Assembly: GCA_964356415.1 (NCBI GenBank) | Contig: CAYHHK010000177.1 | Location: 1 to 6,592 of the forward strand | Source: JAPLDB01 sp964356415 | GTDB taxonomy: Bacteria; Bacteroidota; Bacteroidia; AKYH767-A; 2013-40CM-41-45 | Reading direction: 5' to 3' | Length of the DNA stretch: 6,592 bases | In this document: in pieces, positions 1-5,860 of the stretch | How the letters are laid out: every line of letters starts with the position of its first letter | Position numbering within the stretch: the stretch's first letter is position 1 | Notes under the pieces: generated by a model | What the model was told of the DNA's origin: nothing | The model's database searches: none | The model's input: only the letters and a program-made list of their open reading frames with translations | Translations under genes and position numbers: made by a program

Positions 1-3
1 TGT

Positions 4-52
4 GAGATATGAGATATGAGATATGAGATATGAGATATGAGATATGAGATGT
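4..52. repeat. 7-bp tandem repeat array (GAGATAT)
   Basis: Six perfect consecutive GAGATAT units run from position 4 to 45. A seventh (46-52) has one change (GAGATGT) and a decayed eighth follows (GAGGGAA). The array may extend left beyond the window. Heptanucleotide arrays of this kind resemble the short tandemly repeated repetitive sequences described in cyanobacteria. No gene lies in it and no function can be read from it. Confidence 0.95.
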
Positions 53-93
53 GAGGGAATTTGAAGGCAAAATAGTAATATTGCGTCGATTAG

Positions 94-191
94 AAGTCAC
101 AAGGCACAAGTTAGAAATCACAAGTCACAAGGCACAAGGCACAAGGCACAAGTCAAAAGTTAAAAGTTAGAAGTTAGAAGTTAGAAGTTTC
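94..191. repeat. Degenerate 7-bp tandem repeat array (AAGTCAC / AAGGCAC / AAGTTAG)
   Basis: Fourteen consecutive heptamers stay exactly in phase for 98 bp. In order they are AAGTCAC, AAGGCAC, AAGTTAG, AAATCAC, AAGTCAC, three AAGGCAC, AAGTCAA, AAGTTAA, three AAGTTAG and AAGTTTC. Nearly all begin AAG, and neighbouring units are the most alike, as expected if copies spread by slippage. The array ends 19 bp before the EVE-gene start codon, so that gene's promoter lies in the array, in the short spacer after it, or upstream of both. Confidence 0.93.
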
Positions 192-210
192 GTTTATTAC
201 ATACCAAAAT

Positions 211-615
211 ATGCACTGGCTGGTAAAATCAGATCCTGAAACCTACGGGTGGGAGGAATTTAAGAAAGATAAAATAACTTCGTGGGACGGAATCCGCAAT
301 TATGCAGCGAGAATTCATTTGCGCACAATGAAAACCGGAGATGATGTATTATTTTATCATAGCAATAAAGATGCAGGTGTAGTTGGTACTGCAAAAGTTA
401 CCAAAGAATCCTATCCGGATCCTACAGCTAAAGAAGAAGGCTGGGTAAGTGTTGAACTCAAATGTCTGCAATCATTTAAGAATCCTGTAACCCTAAAAGC
501 CATCAAGGCTGAAAAAAAATTACAGAACATGGTACTGATAAAGATCAGCAGACTGTCTGTCTCACCAGTAACGAAAGAGGAGTTTGATACAATATTAAAA
601 ATGGGTTCTCACTGA
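211..615 (+). CDS. EVE-domain protein (DUF55 / thymocyte nuclear protein 1-like)
   Basis: A 134-residue protein consisting of one EVE domain, a PUA-related fold. EVE domains are known or proposed to bind modified bases in nucleic acids; the target here is unknown. Recognisable family motifs, in order, are WLVKSDPE (3-10), WDGIRNYAAR (25-34), FYHS (48-51), GVVGTAKV (56-63), SYPDPT (67-72), PVTLKAIKA (92-100) and SRLSVSPVT (113-121). The aromatic and Asp/Arg positions that shape the binding pocket appear present. Length and both ends fit a complete stand-alone family member, probably cytoplasmic. The ATG follows an A/T-rich stretch with no Shine-Dalgarno sequence, usual in Bacteroidota, and the WLVKSDPE motif starting at residue 3 supports this start. 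It lies just after a heptamer array and 61 bp before a membrane-protein gene, with which it may be co-transcribed. The family call is firm; the biological role is not. Confidence 0.93.
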   Translation: MHWLVKSDPETYGWEEFKKDKITSWDGIRNYAARIHLRTMKTGDDVLFYHSNKDAGVVGTAKVTKESYPDPTAKEEGWVSVELKCLQSFKNPVTLKAIKAEKKLQNMVLIKISRLSVSPVTKEEFDTILKMGSH

Positions 616-676
616 CTTGTATGCTGGATGATTCAGCTTCAATAATGACAGCACCGGTCAAATCACACGCTGGCAG

Positions 677-1786
677 ATGATTCAAAAATCAATTCGGTCA
701 ATTTCCGGTTTTCTAATACGACTTGAATCAAGGTTCGGCTTGCTGGTTTCTTCATTGATCATTGCTACCCTTATGCTGGCGATGGCGATGCTCTATGTGC
801 AGCCCATTTTCACTGTTGCATTTCATGGAATACAGTTTTCAGCACTTTCAGAAAATCCATTCGATCTTTCAACACCAAACCCGCTTCGGTATCGAATTCT
901 TACTCCGCTAATCGCTTACTTACTTTTTCTTCGCGGCAACTACTTTTTTATCTTACCACTATTTGCAACATGGATCTTTCCTGCCATTATTTATTATCGC
1001 TATCGCAGAAAAAATCTTGAAGCGATTGATGCGTTTTTCCTCACCTGCTTCATTTCATTCTCCTGTGTATTGTTATTGCCGCTTGTGGCACCCGGATATA
1101 CAGACATAGTAACATGGCTTTTCATTTTTCTTGCGTTCAGTTTCATTGAGAAAATTCCATTGAGTGCACTCTTTTTCTCATTTGCTCTCCTCAACCACGA
1201 AAGCAGTTTTGTGATGTTGCCGGCATTGGTTCTTTACAGCTACAAAAAAAACAAACATGCTTCATTCAAAACATTGATCTTGTTTTTGATCGCATGCATT
1301 CCTCATCTCTGCTATCGCTGGTATGTGCATATAAATGCAGAGACCACCTACAATCTTTCTTTTTATCTGTCGAAAGAAAATATTTTCTTTACGATGAAGA
1401 AACTTGTAATATTTCTGCCGGCAGCACTCTTTTATGCTTTTAAATTATGGTGGATATTCCCGGTTTATTTTATGGCATGGACGTGTTATCAAAAAAAATA
1501 TATTGAATGTTCAATACTACTACTCATCATAGCAGGAGGGTTATCGCTGGTAATTATCGGTTATGATTACACACGTATGCTTGTAATTGCATTCCCGGCA
1601 GTACTGCTCTCTTATGAATGGATGATGAGACAATTTGAGCCGGAAAGATTCAGAAAGTTTACGCTCCTTTTGATCCTGCTGAATTTTTTGATTTTGCAAT
1701 ACCACTTTAATTATGACGGCGCACAGCCCATGTTCCCATGGATCCTGAATAAAGTGTCTGAAAGGTTCGGCATTCCGCTTGTATGA
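677..1786 (+). CDS. Polytopic membrane protein, possibly GT-C glycosyltransferase-like
   Basis: A 369-residue hydrophobic protein with about 9-11 predicted membrane segments, roughly at residues 21-42, 73-106, 119-158, 162-187, 197-215, 242-268, 276-313 and 327-341 (some of these spans hold two helices). Polar motifs between helices include NPLRYRILTP (68-77), APGYTDIV (138-145), LNHESS (172-177) and GYDYTRM (295-301). Acidic and Arg residues in loops of a many-helix protein recall GT-C glycosyltransferase-type proteins that use lipid-linked sugars, but I do not see a diagnostic catalytic motif, so this is a guess. The ATG at 677 is the only reasonable start: the frame is open back to a TGA at 629 with no other ATG, GTG or TTG. 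An 11-codon ORF at 645-680 ends in a TGA overlapping this ATG (ATGA). The gene follows the EVE gene and converges with the next gene with only 12 bp between stops. Confidence 0.8.
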   Translation: MIQKSIRSISGFLIRLESRFGLLVSSLIIATLMLAMAMLYVQPIFTVAFHGIQFSALSENPFDLSTPNPLRYRILTPLIAYLLFLRGNYFFILPLFATWIFPAIIYYRYRRKNLEAIDAFFLTCFISFSCVLLLPLVAPGYTDIVTWLFIFLAFSFIEKIPLSALFFSFALLNHESSFVMLPALVLYSYKKNKHASFKTLILFLIACIPHLCYRWYVHINAETTYNLSFYLSKENIFFTMKKLVIFLPAALFYAFKLWWIFPVYFMAWTCYQKKYIECSILLLIIAGGLSLVIIGYDYTRMLVIAFPAVLLSYEWMMRQFEPERFRKFTLLLILLNFLILQYHFNYDGAQPMFPWILNKVSERFGIPLV

Positions 1787-1798
1787 TACCGATACGGC

Positions 1799-3682
1799 TT
1801 AACGTATAAGCACAACTTTGCCTTTTTTGGTTTTATAATTGTTGCCATCCATTGAATACCTGATCACGCATAAATAAATACCATCGTGTACTGCATGGCT
1901 GGCGAACGTTCCATCCCAGCCGGCGGCAATGTCATCTGATTGGAAGATCAACTCTCCCCACCGATCAAAAATTTTCATATTGAAAGACCTGACCCCAATT
2001 CCATATGAATAGAATACTTCATTCTTGCCATCGTTATCAGGCGTAAATGACGAAGGGAAAAGGATATCATCGAGGCATTTTTCTTCTACATAAATACTGT
2101 CTTTACCCTTACAACCTGCTATAGTGGTTACTTCCACAGCATAATATCCGGGTCTGTCAACCGTCAGGAAAGATGAATCGGAACCATTCTCCCACAGGTA
2201 TGCAGCAAAAATTCCGGCTTGCAGCGTAATTACATTCCCGGTACATAAAGAAGTATCGTTGCTGATAATATTTTCCGGAGTTCCTGCATTTCCATCCGGT
2301 ACATCAACTGTAAAGTCAACAGGGACACAAATTCCGGGGCCACTCACAGTAACGGTATACGTTCCTGCTGTCAGATTAAAAGCTGTGTCAGTTGTCTGAA
2401 CCGGCACTGTATTCCAGGAATAGGTATAGAGCGAAGAATTTACGGTCTGCAGAATTGCCATACCATCTGCAGCTCCTAAACAGCTTGTCGCTATTTCAGC
2501 AGTTGCAGGGTTGAATGGCACATTACTCAGAAGAACTTCTGCCGTTCCGGAAGCGCTGCATACATCGGTTCCTGTGATCGTTACTGTATAAGTGCCTGCA
2601 GAAAGATCTGTTGCCGTTGTCCCGGTTTGAACGGGAACAGTATTCCAGGAATAATTGTATGTGCCTGCGGGATTCACAGTTGCAGTTGCAGTACCATCGG
2701 AAATTCCTGCACAGCTTTCATCTGTTGATGAAACAATTGCTTCGATAATGGTGATGGTTTCACTTGCAGTATCGGGCAAACTACATTCATTTCCTGTAAT
2801 TAATTTAACTGTAAAAATCCCCGACGCGGCGAATGTATGAGACGGGCTTTGCTGTGCACTTGTACCACCGTCTCCAAATATCCAGTTCCATGTTTCAGGG
2901 CAAACTGATGAAGCATCTGTAAAAGAAACTTCATTTGAAGAGACACAATTGAGTGTGAATGCAGGAATGGTCCTTTCAGCTTCTGTAATTCTGAAATCAT
3001 CAAATGCCAGTCCGTCAAAATCATTACACAACATTCCTGAACCAAAGGTGAATCTGAAAATGACCTGTTGTTCATGTGCCAGATTTTTCATGCAGTGTTT
3101 TGCAAGCTTCCACTCCCCGCTGCCACTGCCACCGACACAACTTCCTGAAGAAGGCAATGTGGTACCGCTCCATCCTTTATTAACGGTGACCAAAGAGTTG
3201 AGGTTGGTAACAGAATTCTGGTTGAACCAATTTTGTGTGAAACAGTCAGTTGGCTCATTGGTCGTTCCTATATTGATCCACGTAGTTCCGCCATTCAGTG
3301 AATACTGAAAATTCCCACCGTCATACTGGTTTTCCGTTTCCCAGAAAATCTGAAAAGAAACTACCGGAAAATCCATCAATGAAAAATCGAAACACGGACT
3401 TTCTACCCAGGACCGTTCTCCGTACTGATAAAAAGAAGTGGTTAGTCCGCCTGTTATCCAGCAGTTGGTTCCGCTGGCAGCAGCATTGATAATGGGTTTT
3501 GAAGGACTGCCGAGTGCCCAGTCATTGTTAGTGCCCCCGGTTGTCCAGCCTCCGGCGCCCAATTCAAAATCCTCGGCATATGGAAAGGTACTGATCGTAG
3601 TGGTGCAAGCAGCAAAGAGGCCGCCATGCACGAACATGCATACTGCAATCAAAGCGATCAGAAATTTACCGGGAAGTTTCAA
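1799..3682 (-). CDS. Secreted multidomain protein with T9SS type B sorting domain (PKD and SprB-like repeats)
   Basis: A 627-residue protein exported by Sec and then by the type IX system to the cell surface or medium. Domains in order: signal peptide (about 1-25, KLPGK then a hydrophobic core ending LFAA); a jelly-roll or MAM-like domain (about 33-232) ending DGLAFDDFRI; a PKD domain (about 240-312) with WNWIFGDG; two SprB-like repeats (about 313-386 and 390-463) sharing SWNTVPVQT and a GTYTVT strand with a 77-residue period; an Ig-like module (about 470-535); and a gliding-motility-associated C-terminal (CHU_C) sorting domain (about 538-627) with FTPDNDGKNEVF, IFDRWGELIF, GWDGT and terminal VVLIR. 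Each SprB-like repeat has a Cys pair 51 residues apart (324/375, 401/452), suggesting one disulfide per module. The start is TTG: no in-frame ATG lies between the upstream TGA and this codon, and the next Met (16) would destroy the signal peptide. No enzyme domain is seen, so adhesion or a structural surface role is likely. Confidence 0.92.
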   Translation of the reverse strand: MKLPGKFLIALIAVCMFVHGGLFAACTTTISTFPYAEDFELGAGGWTTGGTNNDWALGSPSKPIINAAASGTNCWITGGLTTSFYQYGERSWVESPCFDFSLMDFPVVSFQIFWETENQYDGGNFQYSLNGGTTWINIGTTNEPTDCFTQNWFNQNSVTNLNSLVTVNKGWSGTTLPSSGSCVGGSGSGEWKLAKHCMKNLAHEQQVIFRFTFGSGMLCNDFDGLAFDDFRITEAERTIPAFTLNCVSSNEVSFTDASSVCPETWNWIFGDGGTSAQQSPSHTFAASGIFTVKLITGNECSLPDTASETITIIEAIVSSTDESCAGISDGTATATVNPAGTYNYSWNTVPVQTGTTATDLSAGTYTVTITGTDVCSASGTAEVLLSNVPFNPATAEIATSCLGAADGMAILQTVNSSLYTYSWNTVPVQTTDTAFNLTAGTYTVTVSGPGICVPVDFTVDVPDGNAGTPENIISNDTSLCTGNVITLQAGIFAAYLWENGSDSSFLTVDRPGYYAVEVTTIAGCKGKDSIYVEEKCLDDILFPSSFTPDNDGKNEVFYSYGIGVRSFNMKIFDRWGELIFQSDDIAAGWDGTFASHAVHDGIYLCVIRYSMDGNNYKTKKGKVVLIR

Positions 3683-3687
3683 GGGAG

Positions 3688-3695
3688 CAAAAGTA
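3688..3695 (-). promoter_or_regulatory. Candidate -7 promoter element for the T9SS protein gene
   Basis: The minus strand reads TACTTTTG, a full match to the Bacteroidota -7 consensus TAnnTTTG. It ends 5 bp before the TTG start codon, so transcription from it would give an almost leaderless mRNA. No TTTG-like -33 element is seen at the usual spacing. This may be chance, or the true promoter may lie further upstream. Confidence 0.35.
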
Positions 3696-3761
3696 GTGAA
3701 CGGGGCGTGAAACGCATAGAAGAGCTTTGCCGGTAATGATTCTGTTACTAACTTATCGCAA

Positions 3762-3798
3762 GCCCTCGCTCACCCCTTCCCATTAAGGGGGCTTGCAC
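3762..3798 (+). repeat. 37-bp REP-like palindromic element, copy A
   Basis: The copy begins GCCCTCGCTCACCCC, continues with a short inverted-repeat core around TTAAGGGG and ends TTGCAC. It differs from copy D at only 2 of 37 positions, and all copies lie in the same orientation. Copy A is isolated, about 430 bp from the others. GC-rich, short and palindromic, it resembles REP elements; no REP-associated transposase gene is in the window. Confidence 0.8.
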
Positions 3799-3865
3799 GT
3801 AAAAGTACTGCACAAAAAAAAGGCGAAGAATAATGAGCACTTTTAGCAGCTGGTCAGTTTGAAAG

Positions 3866-3906
3866 ATCCCGATCTCGTCCGGCCCAAAGCCGGACGAGAC
3901 CGGGAT
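3866..3906. repeat. Long hairpin-forming inverted repeat
   Basis: The arms are ATCCCG (3866-3871) plus TCTCGTCCGGC (3873-3883), and GCCGGACGAGA (3889-3899) plus CGGGAT (3901-3906). They pair perfectly apart from one A/C mismatch (3872/3900), giving a 17-bp stem with a 5-nt loop. No T-run follows on the plus strand, so it is not a standard terminator. Its right end, GGGATGACA, resembles GGAATGACA at the end of the hairpin at 6101-6134, so both may belong to one dispersed palindromic family. Confidence 0.85.
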
Positions 3907-4066
3907 GACAGACGGTGTTGTTGTTACTGGCGGAAGTGGACATTAATAAAAAAATGAAAACTTCTGCCTTCCGCCTGAAAATAGCCATGTAGATAAAATT
4001 CATTTGAATTTATCATCCCGTAGTCATTGATCGATTAGACTGAAACTGACATACTGCTAAATATTT

Positions 4067-4080
4067 ATACGAATTCGTAT
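4067..4080. promoter_or_regulatory. Perfect 14-bp palindrome, possible protein-binding site
   Basis: ATACGAATTCGTAT is identical to its own reverse complement. Perfect palindromes of this length are typical of operators bound by dimeric regulators, but there is no regulator gene or nearby promoter to link it to. It lies about 100 bp before the truncated gene copy and 620 bp before the intact one. The palindrome is certain; a regulatory role is speculative. Confidence 0.3.
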
Positions 4081-4150
4081 GGTTGCATTAACGACCAGCA
4101 GTTCACACTACCTGCTTATTGAAGATTCGAGATTTTACGTATTCGCGCAT

Positions 4151-4223
4151 CCTGCTATCTTCGCATCGTAAATTATTTATGCAAATCATTGAAGTGCTTG
4201 ATGAAAAGCACAAAAAAGATTTT
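4151..4223 (+). repeat. Duplicate of the GNAT-like gene's leader and first 15 codons
   Basis: This segment matches 4675-4747 without any gap at a constant offset of 524 bp. Positions 4151-4164 are identical, 4165-4171 hold six differences, and 4172-4223 match at 51 of 52 bases, the one change being silent (ATC/ATT). Weaker similarity continues left to about 4112 (CTGCTT, GATTCGAG against GATTTGAG). The match stops abruptly next to element copy B. Confidence 0.92.
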
Positions 4224-4253
4224 TCACCTGCCCTCGCACACCCCGGACCCTAA
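4179..4253 (+). pseudogene. Truncated duplicate of the GNAT-like gene start
   Basis: It encodes MQIIEVLDEKHKKDF, identical to residues 1-15 of the intact protein encoded at 4703-5860. The frame then runs into the palindromic element and adds SPALAHPGP before a TAA supplied by that element (24 codons in all). The remaining 370 residues are absent, so no acetyltransferase can be made from it. The near-perfect DNA match shows the duplication or conversion is recent. It could also be the end of a strain-variant contig, since the assembly gap lies only 40 bp downstream. Confidence 0.8.
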
Positions 4254-4266
4254 AGGGGGCCTGCAC
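4230..4266 (+). repeat. 37-bp REP-like palindromic element, copy B
   Basis: Same layout as copies A and D (GCCCTCGC, then a core around TAAAGGGGG, then CTGCAC) but diverged in the middle, with CGGACCC in place of CTTCCC. It abuts the truncated gene copy and supplies its stop codon. From 4239 onward its sequence, including the flank to 4293, is repeated exactly after the gap. Confidence 0.75.
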
Positions 4267-4293
4267 ACAGCAGCTGTACTATTATTGAAACGA
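4239..4293 (+). repeat. Exact 55-bp repeat, left side of gap
   Basis: These 55 bases (CACCCCGGACC... to ...TTGAAACGA) recur without a mismatch at 4394-4448, immediately after the Ns. Both copies touch the gap. This suggests overlapping contig ends rather than two genuine copies. Confidence 0.95.
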
Positions 4294-4393
4294 NNNNNNN
4301 NNNNNNNNNNNNNNNNNNNNNNNNNNNNNNNNNNNNNNNNNNNNNNNNNNNNNNNNNNNNNNNNNNNNNNNNNNNNNNNNNNNNNNNNNNNNN
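4294..4393. other. Assembly gap of 100 Ns
   Basis: Exactly 100 undetermined bases, the conventional placeholder for a gap of unknown size. With identical 55-bp sequence on each side, the true gap may be zero (one shared copy), or a collapsed tandem repeat or a larger insertion may be hidden here. Confidence 0.98.
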
Positions 4394-4448
4394 CACCCCG
4401 GACCCTAAAGGGGGCCTGCACACAGCAGCTGTACTATTATTGAAACGA
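4394..4448 (+). repeat. Exact 55-bp repeat, right side of gap (partial element copy C)
   Basis: Identical to 4239-4293. The first 28 bases are the right part of a palindromic element copy that lacks its first 9 bases (GCCCTCGCA). The rest is the shared flank ending TTGAAACGA, after which unique sequence begins. Confidence 0.95.
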
Positions 4449-4512
4449 TAATACCCTTGCAAACAATTCTACCTTCATTTTCCAGAATTTCAACTTACTT
4501 CTCACTGTTTTT

Positions 4513-4553
4513 GCTTTTTCATGATTTGAGATATTACTTTTGATTCAAACTGC
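4513..4553 (+). repeat. Duplicated promoter-region fragment of the GNAT-like gene
   Basis: It matches 4639-4679 at 38 of 41 bases with a constant offset of 126 bp and includes the TACTTTTG promoter-like motif (4535-4542). The match ends at CTGC, where the left copy continues into element copy D and the right copy continues into the true gene leader (CTGCTATCTTCGC). Confidence 0.9.
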
Positions 4554-4588
4554 CCTCGCTCACCCCTTCCCCTTAAGGGGGCATGCAC
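4552..4588 (+). repeat. 37-bp REP-like palindromic element, copy D
   Basis: The copy begins GCCCTCGCTCACCCCTTC and contains the perfect 12-bp palindrome CCCCTTAAGGGG at 4570-4581. It is nearly identical to copy A and in the same orientation. It sits between two copies of the GNAT-like gene's promoter region, about 115 bp upstream of the intact start codon. Confidence 0.8.
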
Positions 4589-4660
4589 GCGGCAGCACTA
4601 CACTTTAAGAACAGATAAAAAAGGTACTAATTATTTCTGCTTTTTCCTGATTTGAGTTAT

Positions 4661-4668
4661 TACTTTTG
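4661..4668 (+). promoter_or_regulatory. Candidate -7 promoter element for the GNAT-like gene
   Basis: TACTTTTG fully matches the Bacteroidota consensus TAnnTTTG and would give a leader of roughly 28 nt before the ATG at 4703. A good -33 TTTG at the normal spacing is lacking. A second -7-like motif, TATCTTCG (4680-4687, one mismatch), lies closer to the gene and is conserved in the truncated duplicate (4156-4163), so which of the two is used is uncertain. Confidence 0.45.
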
Positions 4669-4702
4669 ATTCAACCTGCTATCTTCGCTCCTGTTATTAT
4701 TT

Positions 4703-5860
4703 ATGCAAATTATTGAAGTGCTTGATGAAAAGCACAAAAAAGATTTTCTTCGACTGCCTATTAAGTTTTACAAGGACGATCCGAATTGGATACGCCCCCT
4801 TGATAAAGATGTAGAGGCCGTATTTGATCCGAAGCAAAACAAATTTTTCAGAGACGGCGAATGTGCAAGATTTCTGCTTGCTGATAGTACCGGAAATACC
4901 ATCGGGCGCATTGCGGTTTTTACCAGCAAAAAAATTTTCAAAAAGGAATCGCAGCCAACAGGTGGGGTTGGTTTCTTCGAGTGCAACAATGACCAGAAGG
5001 CCGCAAACATGCTTTTCGACCATTGTAAAAATTGGCTTTCGGAAAGAGGAATGGAGGCGATGGATGGTCCGATTAATTTCGGTGAACGGGAAAGCTGGTG
5101 GGGCCTTATTGTAAAAGGTTTTACACCTGTCTCCTATAAAATGAATTACAACCCGCCTTACTACCAAGCGCTATTTGAAAATTATGGCTTTCAGACTTAT
5201 TTTGAACAATGGTGTTATTCGTTGGTAGTTCAGAACCGGCTAGATGAAAAATTTTACGAGCGGCACAGTGAGATTAAGAAAAATCCGGACTACAAAGCTG
5301 TTCATCTCCGGAAAAAGAACCTGGAAAAATTCGCCGAAGATTTCCGTATCGTATATAATAAGGCATGGGCCAAGCGCGGCGAAGGAAAAGAACTTGAGGC
5401 AAAACAGGTCCAGCTCTTTTTCAGCAAAATGAAACCGGTGATTGATGAAAAAGTGATCTGGTTTGTATATTACAAAAATGAGCCTGTGGCCATGTGGATC
5501 GGACTGCCTGATGTCAACCAGATTTTTGCAAAGTTCAACGGAAGGTTTGGGTTGATAGAGAAGCTCCGGTTTGTCTGGATGCTCCGAAAAAGGATCTCAG
5601 ATAAATTTATCGGACTTGTTTTTGGAGTTGTACCTGAGCATCAAGGCAAAGGCGTAGACAATTTTATCATTGTGGAAGGAGCGAATATGATACAGTCACA
5701 GCACCTTTACAAATATTATGAAATGCAATGGATCGGAGACTTTAATCCAAAAATGGTGACCATAGCAGAAAACCTCGGCTCACAGAAAAGCCGGATACTC
5801 AAAACCTACCGGTATCTTTTCGACAGGAGTAAGCCATTTGAAAGGCATAGGATGCTATAG
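4703..5860 (+). CDS. GNAT-like acyltransferase-fold protein of a Bacteroidota family
   Basis: A 385-residue soluble protein, probably cytoplasmic, with no signal peptide or membrane segment. It looks like the large GNAT-related hypothetical family (sometimes labelled YghO-like). Features: an N-terminal FYKDDPNWIRPL motif (22-33); IGRIAVF (67-73), the usual strand; GFFECNND (90-97); MDGPINFGERESWWGLIV (120-137); MNYNPPYYQALFENYGF (147-163); PVAMWIGLPDVNQI (261-274); GVVPEHQGKGVDNFII (308-323), which resembles the acetyl-CoA pyrophosphate loop of GNAT motif A; and MQWIGDFNPKMVTIAENLG (341-359) near the C-terminus. The substrate is unknown. The length appears complete. The ATG is supported because the family-like N-terminus starts there and its DNA is copied as far as codon 15 upstream. 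No Shine-Dalgarno sequence is seen. It seems to be a single-gene unit with its own promoter; its upstream region has been duplicated at least twice. Confidence 0.82.
   Translation: MQIIEVLDEKHKKDFLRLPIKFYKDDPNWIRPLDKDVEAVFDPKQNKFFRDGECARFLLADSTGNTIGRIAVFTSKKIFKKESQPTGGVGFFECNNDQKAANMLFDHCKNWLSERGMEAMDGPINFGERESWWGLIVKGFTPVSYKMNYNPPYYQALFENYGFQTYFEQWCYSLVVQNRLDEKFYERHSEIKKNPDYKAVHLRKKNLEKFAEDFRIVYNKAWAKRGEGKELEAKQVQLFFSKMKPVIDEKVIWFVYYKNEPVAMWIGLPDVNQIFAKFNGRFGLIEKLRFVWMLRKRISDKFIGLVFGVVPEHQGKGVDNFIIVEGANMIQSQHLYKYYEMQWIGDFNPKMVTIAENLGSQKSRILKTYRYLFDRSKPFERHRML

Larger units (their letters stand above)
3683..4702. other. Repeat-rich region without an intact gene
   Basis: About 1 kb between the divergent starts of the T9SS protein gene and the GNAT-like gene. 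It holds four copies, one of them partial, of a 37-bp palindromic element, a long hairpin, a 14-bp palindrome, a truncated duplicate of the GNAT-like gene start, a 100-N assembly gap and a duplicated promoter fragment. I find no convincing intact coding sequence. Reading frames that cross the Ns are artefacts. Confidence 0.85.

Noticed and set aside
94..191. Possible CRISPR-like array
   Set aside because: The units are 7 bp and contiguous, with no spacers.
1784..1801. Shared terminator between the convergent genes
   Set aside because: Only 12 bp separate the stops; the short repeats there (CCG/CGG, CTTA/TAAG) are too weak and have no T-run.
3605..3625. Possible lipobox (LFAAC) at the end of the signal peptide of the T9SS protein
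   Set aside because: The -3 position is Phe rather than Leu or a similar residue, and T9SS substrates normally use ordinary signal peptidase I sites.
4189..4462. Reading frames spanning the N run on both strands
   Set aside because: They are built from undetermined bases and the repeated 55-bp flanks, so they are not genes.
4697..5167. 156-codon open frame on the minus strand
   Set aside because: It lies wholly opposite the start of the well-supported GNAT-like gene and has no recognisable protein features.
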